From assembly GCA_012510755.1 (NCBI GenBank), contig JAAZHL010000324.1, positions 1-5,338 of the forward strand: 5,338 nt of DNA. The letters are read 5' to 3'. Position numbers and translations under genes: made by a program. This document shows positions 1-3,986 of the stretch, in pieces (within the stretch, counting starts at the first letter, position 1; each line of letters begins with the position of its first letter). This DNA comes from Leucobacter sp. GTDB taxonomy: Bacteria; Actinomycetota; Actinomycetes; Actinomycetales; Microbacteriaceae. The notes under the pieces are model-generated. The model saw nothing but the letters and a program-made list of their open reading frames with translations, was not told the DNA's origin and searched no databases.

Positions 1-1806
1 AAACAGCACGAGCGGCCCGATGGCGACGGTCAGCACGCGGGCGGTGCCACGCGGAGAACTCATGATACCGACCACCAGCAGCACGACCGCCGCGGGAATC
101 AGCACCGGGGCGCAGGCGAGCGCGACGGCGGCGAGCAGCGAGGCGACGCCGGCCCAGCTCCAGGCGACGCGCGCGCGGGTGGCCGCGAGCAGCAGCCAGG
201 GCAGCACAACCGCAAGAATCAGAGTAGATAGACGGCCCGCAGCGAGCGAGCCGAGCAGCACCGGGCTGAACGCCCACGCAAACGCCACCAGCACCCGACC
301 GGCAGAGTTTTTGGTGAGTTGCGCCGCCCAAATAAAGCCGCCAAGTGCAGCCAGCGGAATCGCGGCGACAAGCATCAGCACAACCGCGTGCGACGGGTTA
401 TAGAACGTGAGGGTGCCGAGTATGGCGAGCACCCAGCTGAAGGCGTCAGCGGGCACCCCGCCCTGCGTCTGGGTGTTCGCCCAGAGGTCACCAAGCGAGC
501 TGAGCGGGGCCAACCCGCCCCCGGTCAGGCTCGTCTGCGTCACGGCCCACCAGGTCAGCCCGAGGGTCAGCAGCGAGGCCACCACCAGTGTGGCGAGGCC
601 ACCGCTCGACACAAAGTTCAGGTCTTCACGCAGGCGCCCCTGCGAGGCGAGAATCACCTCGCGATCGATCATGCGGGCAGTGCGCACGCTCTTTGAGTCG
701 ACTCGCAGCGGGTCGACGGCGCTCCAGCCGTTCGTGTTCGCTTGTTTGAGCCGGCGACGGGACTCTGCGAGGGCGCCCGGCCGAAAGAAGACGCGCAGCG
801 CTGCGGCGAACTCACCCCACATGTTGCCGGGCTGTTCACGAATCAGCGACCATGCGACCCGTGCGATCGCCACAAACGGCAGCCCCAGCCACATGAAGAA
901 CGCGGTGATCGCGGGGGCGTAGGCGATGCGCCTGTGCAGGTCAGCCGTGCGGGCCTGGCGGTGGGCGACGCGCAGCACCCGCCGCGAACGCTCGATGCGC
1001 GGGCCAGCGACACCCAACTGCGCAAACCGTACTCGCGAGGTGGGTGACACCACGACGCGGTGCCCGGCGAGGCGGGCGCGCACGCTGAAATCGAGTGCAT
1101 CGTCATAGACCGGGTAGGCGGGATCGAAGCCGCGCAGTTCGCGCCACACGTCGGCGCGCACCAGCATGCCGACAGGCCCGACACCGAGCACGTCTTGCAG
1201 GTGATCGTACTGTTGCTGGTCGCGCTCTTGGCGGCGCAGCAGCCAGCGGTCTCCGCGTTGGGTGAGGCTCTGCCCGAGTTCGATGATGCGGTCGGGGTGC
1301 TGCCAGTTGACCAGTTTTGGGCCGGCAACGACGACTGAGGGGGCGCGCTGCACCGTCGCGAGGATCTCTTCGAGTGCCGCAGCCTCTGGCGCCGAGTCTT
1401 CCGTGAGCAACCAGAACCAGTCTTGCAGCTGTTCGGTTGATGTGGGGTTTGCCGTTGTGAGGCCTGTTGCGGTGTGGCTTGTTGCCTCTAGGCCTGTAGC
1501 GGTGTCGGCTGCTGCCTGTCCCATCAGGGCGTGATCAGTCGCCGCGCGCTCGGCGGGCAGCGCGAGCACCCCCTGCTCGACCGCTGCGCCAAACGCGAGC
1601 GTGGTTTGAGTGGAGACGATGCGAATCGCCTCACCAAAGTCGCCGCTGTGCTCGGTGATCTGTTGCGCGATGCTCTGTTTGCCGCCATTGACGACGGCAA
1701 CAACACGGTCGGGTAGGCGCGTTTGAGTCGCGAGCCCCGCGAGGGTCTGCTCGAGCCACTCGCCGCCGTGCTTGGCTACGAGGATTGCGGTCACTCTGAT
1801 GCGCAT
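1..1806 (-). CDS. GT2-family glycosyltransferase with C-terminal multi-pass membrane region (3' end outside window)
   Basis: The frame is open for 602 codons from the ATG at 1806 to base 1 and continues beyond the window. An in-frame TAG at 1821-1819 leaves no earlier start. Residues 1-290 form a GT-A glycosyltransferase family 2 domain: the N-terminal strand ITS-like segment VTAILVAKHGGEWLEQTL, then DWFWLLTEDSAPE at 129-141 in the metal/nucleotide-sugar (DxD-like) position, and YDDALDFSVRARLAG at 234-248 in the acceptor-side acidic motif. Hydrophobic segments follow near 299-320, 404-422, 473-493, 505-521, 525-542, 546-580 and 590-602, separated by a soluble stretch at 323-400. This fits the very large GT2-plus-membrane proteins of Actinobacteria, thought to act in envelope glycan assembly; donor and acceptor cannot be told. 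A degenerate 10-residue repeat (97-126) is inserted before the DxD-like motif. No convincing Shine-Dalgarno or promoter is visible. It may be cotranscribed with whiB. The family call is firm, the role inferred. Confidence 0.
   Translation of the reverse strand, partial: MRIRVTAILVAKHGGEWLEQTLAGLATQTRLPDRVVAVVNGGKQSIAQQITEHSGDFGEAIRIVSTQTTLAFGAAVEQGVLALPAERAATDHALMGQAAADTATGLEATSHTATGLTTANPTSTEQLQDWFWLLTEDSAPEAAALEEILATVQRAPSVVVAGPKLVNWQHPDRIIELGQSLTQRGDRWLLRRQERDQQQYDHLQDVLGVGPVGMLVRADVWRELRGFDPAYPVYDDALDFSVRARLAGHRVVVSPTSRVRFAQLGVAGPRIERSRRVLRVAHRQARTADLHRRIAYAPAITAFFMWLGLPFVAIARVAWSLIREQPGNMWGEFAAALRVFFRPGALAESRRRLKQANTNGWSAVDPLRVDSKSVRTARMIDREVILASQGRLREDLNFVSSGGLATLVVASLLTLGLTWWAVTQTSLTGGGLAPLSSLGDLWANTQTQGGVPADAFSWVLAILGTLTFYNPSHAVVLMLVAAIPLAALGGFIWAAQLTKNSAGRVLVAFAWAFSPVLLGSLAAGRLSTLILAVVLPWLLLAATRARVAWSWAGVASLLAAVALACAPVLIPAAVVLLVVGIMSSPRGTARVLTVAIGPLVLF
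1431..1520. repeat. Degenerate 30-bp tandem repeat inside the glycosyltransferase gene
   Basis: Two 30-bp units, 1461-1490 and 1491-1520, agree at 23 of 30 positions by hand count; the first 15 bases of each (GGCCTGT[T/A]GCGGTGT) differ at one base. A third, poorer unit at 1431-1460 agrees at about 16 of 30. The period is a multiple of three, so the copies encode 10-residue units: residues 97-106, 107-116 and 117-126, the first two sharing TATGL at their ends. They form an Ala/Thr-rich insertion just before the catalytic DWFWLL segment. Confidence 0.
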
Positions 1807-1899
1807 AACATCGACAGCCTATGGGCGTTTCGCACCCTCACCTGGCGCATCTCGCGCGAGTCGCAGTATCTGCGCCTCAGCCCGAGGCAGGAGGGTTCG

Positions 1900-1971
1900 G
1901 CGCTCAGTCGGAGATCAGCGCTCAGTCGGTGATTCTCCGACTATTCCTCCGACCAGAGCAGGATCTCCGAC
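1900..1971. repeat. Cluster of direct and inverted GTCGGAG-type heptamers
   Basis: On the minus strand, GTCGGAG occurs three times in direct orientation (plus-strand complements at 1935-1941, 1947-1953 and 1965-1971). Two inverted copies follow, at 1907-1913 (exact) and 1925-1931 (one mismatch). The inverted copies lie within a 12-bp direct repeat GCGCTCAGTCGG at 1900-1911 and 1918-1929. Alternative foldings are possible: a 10-bp perfect stem between 1907-1916 and 1962-1971, or a 6-bp stem with a 7-nt loop at 1924-1942. It could be a whiB 3' structure, a leader of the glycosyltransferase mRNA, or a protein-binding array. The repeats are seen directly; any function is inference. Confidence 0.
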
Positions 1972-1991
1972 CGAAGTGGTGTGGCGCGGCA

Positions 1992-2028
1992 GCGGGCACA
2001 GGCGACGAGAGAGCGCGGCGGGCACAGG
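1992..2028. repeat. 11-bp direct repeat downstream of whiB
   Basis: GCGGGCACAGG is present exactly at 1992-2002 and again at 2018-2028, 26 bp apart, just past the whiB stop codon. In GC-rich DNA it may be a remnant duplication; no function is apparent. Confidence 0.
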
Positions 2029-2052
2029 CCGTGTGAGGCCAGACGGGCGGGT

Positions 2053-2370
2053 TTAGCCGGCTTCGCGGCGCAGTTTGCGGCGTTCGCGCTCGCTCAGGCC
2101 ACCCCAAATACCAAAGCGCTCGTCATTTTCGAGCGCGTAGTCGAGGCATTGGCTTCGCACTTCGCAGCCGTCGCAGATGCGCTTGGCTTCACGGGTGCTG
2201 CCGCCCTTTTCTGGAAAGAACGCTTCTGGGTCAGTCTGCGCACAGAGTGCGTCGGCCTGCCAGGCAAGATTTTCGTCTTCTTCGATTCGTCGTACGCCGG
2301 GCACGCCGAGAAAGACGGGGTCGACGTACCAGTTACCGGGAACCTTTGGATTCTGGGAGTTGGGCGACAT
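2053..2370 (-). CDS. whiB: WhiB-family iron-sulfur transcriptional regulator (WhiB/WhiB2/WhmD type)
   Basis: A complete 105-residue protein. It has the four Fe-S cluster cysteines of the Wbl family, C43, C66, C69 and C75, in the C-Xn-C-X2-C-X5-C pattern. It also has the family blocks ALCAQTDPEAFFPEKGGSTR (42-60) and FGIWGGLSERERRKL (86-100), containing the G[VI]WGG turn and the basic C-terminal DNA-binding tail. These blocks match the WhiB of Streptomyces and WhiB2/WhmD of mycobacteria better than WhiB1, WhiB3 or WhiB7. That group binds a [4Fe-4S] cluster, partners with sigma factor or WhiA, and controls sporulation septation or cell division. The ATG at 2370 is the only possible start: the in-frame codons upstream reach a stop with no alternative initiator, and AGAGGAG lies 11 nt ahead. 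It has its own promoter in the 93-bp gap after manA. The family call is very firm; the subgroup assignment is good but made from memory of homologues. Confidence 0.
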   Translation of the reverse strand: MSPNSQNPKVPGNWYVDPVFLGVPGVRRIEEDENLAWQADALCAQTDPEAFFPEKGGSTREAKRICDGCEVRSQCLDYALENDERFGIWGGLSERERRKLRREAG

Positions 2371-2381
2371 AGGCTCGCTGA

Positions 2382-2388
2382 CTCCTCT
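2382..2388 (-). promoter_or_regulatory. Ribosome binding site of whiB
   Basis: AGAGGAG on the minus strand (2388 to 2382) is a strong match to the anti-Shine-Dalgarno sequence. It is separated from the whiB ATG by 11 nt, slightly longer than usual. It is the only clear Shine-Dalgarno site I found in the window. Confidence 0.
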
Positions 2389-2416
2389 CGCGGTTGTGTC
2401 GGGTACTGGTCACCAC

Positions 2417-2434
2417 AATTACATCGGTGTAATT
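2417..2434. promoter_or_regulatory. Palindromic operator candidate over the whiB -10 box
   Basis: The 18-bp sequence AATTACATCGGTGTAATT is a dyad with eight of nine pairs matched: 7-bp perfect arms AATTACA/TGTAATT and a 4-bp centre with one mismatched pair. It covers the whole predicted -10 hexamer, so a bound protein would be expected to block initiation. It is AT-rich against a GC-rich background. A second short dyad, TGGT-C-ACCA at 2407-2415, lies over the expected transcription start. The regulator is unknown. Confidence 0.
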
Positions 2435-2446
2435 CGCGTAAGTCAA
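2418..2446 (-). promoter_or_regulatory. Predicted housekeeping promoter of whiB
   Basis: On the minus strand, TTGACT (2446-2441) as -35 is followed after exactly 17 nt by TGTAAT (2423-2418) as -10. This is close to the group 1 sigma consensus TTGACA-17-TATAAT. The start point would be about 2411, giving a leader of roughly 41 nt that contains the ribosome binding site. Confidence 0.
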
Positions 2447-2462
2447 GCTGAAAATCATAACC

Positions 2463-2479
2463 CTCAAGTGCCACTTGAG
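2463..2479 (-). terminator. Hairpin at the manA stop codon, possible weak terminator
   Basis: CTCAAGT-GGC-ACTTGAG on the minus strand forms a 7-bp perfect stem with a 3-nt loop. The manA TGA (2466-2464) lies in its descending arm. It is followed by GGTTATGATTTT, a broken T-tract. This could be an intrinsic terminator that separates manA from whiB, but the poor T-run makes it weak or only an mRNA-stabilising structure. Confidence 0.
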
Positions 2480-3963
2480 AGTTGCGACACGCGAGGCCAG
2501 TGCTGACCAACTGTCGCTAAAAACACTTCACCGCGCCCGCTGAGCTCGATTGCTTCGCCCGCAGACACATAGAGTGACTGCCCTCGGCGGGCAGTGGCCA
2601 CCTCGTCGAATTCACCACGTACCCGTTCAACTCGCACCCGCCCAGACGTCACAATGAGCACGAGCGGGCACGGGGCTTCCACCCGCACGGTTTCAGCGAA
2701 CTCGTCGGTGAGGCGTGGGATGGCGGCGGGTGATCCTCGTCCATCGCCATCATCGAAATCGTCACTCGGCTGCAGTCGCGCACGCAATAAACAAAAATCT
2801 GGCACCTCGGGCGCGTAGGCGACAAGCCCCGCCTGCAGGTGATGCGCATCAAACCGTGGGTCAGCAACCGCCTCGGTGCTGACAATGCGCATGAGTTCGG
2901 CAGGGTCCACGTGTTTCTCGGTGAGCCCCGCGCGCAGCACATTGTCTGAGGCAGCCATCACCTCGACAGCGATGCCGCCAAGATAAGCGTGCAGTTGCCG
3001 AGCTGCCAGATAGACGGCCTCGCCCGGTTGCAGCGTAACGACGTGCAGCAGCAGCGAGATCAGCACCCCTGGGTCTGCCGGGTGGGCCGCGACGAGCCGC
3101 TCGAGTGCGCGCAGACGATCGGGGGCGATGCTGGCGGCTGTCTCGTGGCCGCTCGCTACGGTCTCGTGGCCGCTCGCTACTGGCTCCTGACCGCCCTCGC
3201 CCGTTGACTGACCTCCAGCGACACCAGCCTGGCACCCCTCGACCACGCCCGCGAGCGCGCGCACCGCCTGAGCCGCGTCGGTGCCGCCACCGAGCGCCCA
3301 CTCGAGCACTGCGCGCCGGGCTCGACCCGCGGCGCTCGCGCTCTCGACCCGGTGCCCATCAGCGTCGCCGTCAGTGGTGCGTTCGCCAGCACCAGATTCG
3401 CTGCCCGCTAGGCGTTCGCCTTCCACCCCAACCTCGCACAGCGCCGCGGCGTGCAGCAGTGCGTCACGCCCCGGGCCAGCGTCGGCAACAGCGGCAAGTG
3501 CACGCAGGTCGGCCTGCGCCTCCGCTAGCGGCCGAAACCCGCACAGTGCGGTCACTTCGCTCAACGCCACCAGCAGTTCGGGTTTGTGGTTCGCGTCGAC
3601 ATAGTTGCGTTCGCGCGCGTCAGTCGCAATCCCTGCGGCCTGCTCCCGCGCATACCCCTGCGCAGCCTGCTGCTTATCAGGGTGCACCTGCAACGACAGC
3701 GGAGCCCCAATTGCGAGCACCTTCAGCAAAAACAGCAGCGGTTTGCCGTTGACCCCGTAAAGGTCGGGGTCGCTCTCGATGAGTTCGATGAGCGTTTGCG
3801 GCGTGGGGCTTGCCTTTGCCACTGAGGCGGGCGCGCTCGGGTGGTCGCCGAGCCACAGCTCCGCCTGCGGTTCGCCGGTCGGAGTTTGGCCGAGCAGTTC
3901 GGGCAGGGCATCACGAGAACCCCAGGCGTACGCGCGGGGTGTGTTCTCGATGAAGATCAACAT
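2464..3963 (-). CDS. manA: Mannose-6-phosphate isomerase, class I (phosphomannose isomerase)
   Basis: A complete 499-residue zinc enzyme interconverting fructose-6-phosphate and mannose-6-phosphate, the entry to GDP-mannose and mannosylated envelope glycans. Visible motifs: N-terminal ENTPRAYAWGS (6-16); LSLQVHPDK (89-97) with zinc ligands Q92 and H94; the first type I signature YVDANHKPE (121-129) with E129; the second, HAYLGGIAVEVMAASDNVLR (325-344), with H325. After it comes AGLTEK, where the family pattern expects AGxTPK. The C-terminal cupin part (about 428-489) is intact. Type I enzymes are usually near 390-420 residues; the excess lies in the central helical region, about 180-280, as Gly/Glu/Ala-rich low complexity with a tandem VASGHET repeat. 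The ATG at 3963 is fixed by an in-frame TAG two codons upstream. No Shine-Dalgarno precedes it, so a leaderless transcript is possible. The gene diverges from the ligase-like gene with a 23-bp gap. The identification is very firm. Confidence 0.
   Translation of the reverse strand: MLIFIENTPRAYAWGSRDALPELLGQTPTGEPQAELWLGDHPSAPASVAKASPTPQTLIELIESDPDLYGVNGKPLLFLLKVLAIGAPLSLQVHPDKQQAAQGYAREQAAGIATDARERNYVDANHKPELLVALSEVTALCGFRPLAEAQADLRALAAVADAGPGRDALLHAAALCEVGVEGERLAGSESGAGERTTDGDADGHRVESASAAGRARRAVLEWALGGGTDAAQAVRALAGVVEGCQAGVAGGQSTGEGGQEPVASGHETVASGHETAASIAPDRLRALERLVAAHPADPGVLISLLLHVVTLQPGEAVYLAARQLHAYLGGIAVEVMAASDNVLRAGLTEKHVDPAELMRIVSTEAVADPRFDAHHLQAGLVAYAPEVPDFCLLRARLQPSDDFDDGDGRGSPAAIPRLTDEFAETVRVEAPCPLVLIVTSGRVRVERVRGEFDEVATARRGQSLYVSAGEAIELSGRGEVFLATVGQHWPRVSQLSSGT
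3141..3182. repeat. 21-bp tandem repeat inside manA
   Basis: Two adjacent 21-bp units, 3141-3161 and 3162-3182, differ at one position. They encode two copies of VASGHET (residues 262-275 of ManA) in a low-complexity insert between the zinc-site signatures. The near identity suggests a recent in-frame duplication. Copy number may vary among strains, which is inference. Confidence 0.
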
Positions 3964-3986
3964 GGGCTACCGCTACCATACCCACT
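3964..3986. promoter_or_regulatory. 23-bp divergent spacer between manA and the ligase-like gene
   Basis: Both start codons border this spacer and neither has a Shine-Dalgarno sequence. For the plus-strand gene, TACCAT (3974-3979) ends 7 nt before the ATG at 3987, where a -10 box of a leaderless transcript would sit. For manA, TATGGT (minus strand, 3980-3975) is placed to start transcription about 5 nt before its ATG. The two candidate boxes overlap on opposite strands, and neither has a good -35. Weak evidence for mutually exclusive, leaderless promoters. Confidence 0.

Larger units (their letters stand above)
1807..2052. other. Intergenic region between whiB and the glycosyltransferase gene
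   Basis: This 246-bp gap lies downstream of whiB and upstream of the glycosyltransferase gene, both on the minus strand. No reading frame in it resembles a protein. It contains the heptamer cluster at 1900-1971, a 5-bp GC-rich hairpin (GCCTC-AGCCC-GAGGC, 1874-1888) and an 11-bp direct repeat (GCGGGCACAGG at 1992-2002 and 2018-2028). There is no clean intrinsic terminator with a T-run after whiB and no good -35/-10 pair before the glycosyltransferase start. Read-through from whiB is therefore possible. Confidence 0.

Noticed and set aside
843..1328. 161-codon minus-strand frame overlapping the glycosyltransferase gene
   Set aside because: It is a +1-shifted shadow with odd Ser/Ala/Cys composition. 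The frame from 1806 runs through the same region with GT2 motifs and no stop codon, so no frameshift needs to be invoked.
1874..1888. GCCTC-AGCCC-GAGGC hairpin as a whiB terminator
   Set aside because: Only a 5-bp stem, about 165 bp past the stop codon, with no T-run on the minus strand.
1900..1971. Possible CRISPR array from the repeated heptamers
   Set aside because: Repeats are only 7-12 bp, in both orientations, with spacers of 5-11 bp. No cas gene is nearby.
2396..2400. GACAC pentamer (minus strand) in the whiB leader as a WhiA-binding site
   Set aside because: GACAC is the known Streptomyces WhiA core, but a single pentamer is expected often by chance and nothing else supports it.
1981..2451. 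156-codon plus-strand frame opposite whiB
   Set aside because: Antisense of the conserved whiB codons with no independent start signal or domain. whiB explains the coding signal.
3105..3752. 215-codon open frame on the plus strand opposite manA
   Set aside because: Arg/Pro/Ala-rich product without a motif. It is a GC-driven shadow of manA, whose own frame has all zinc ligands.
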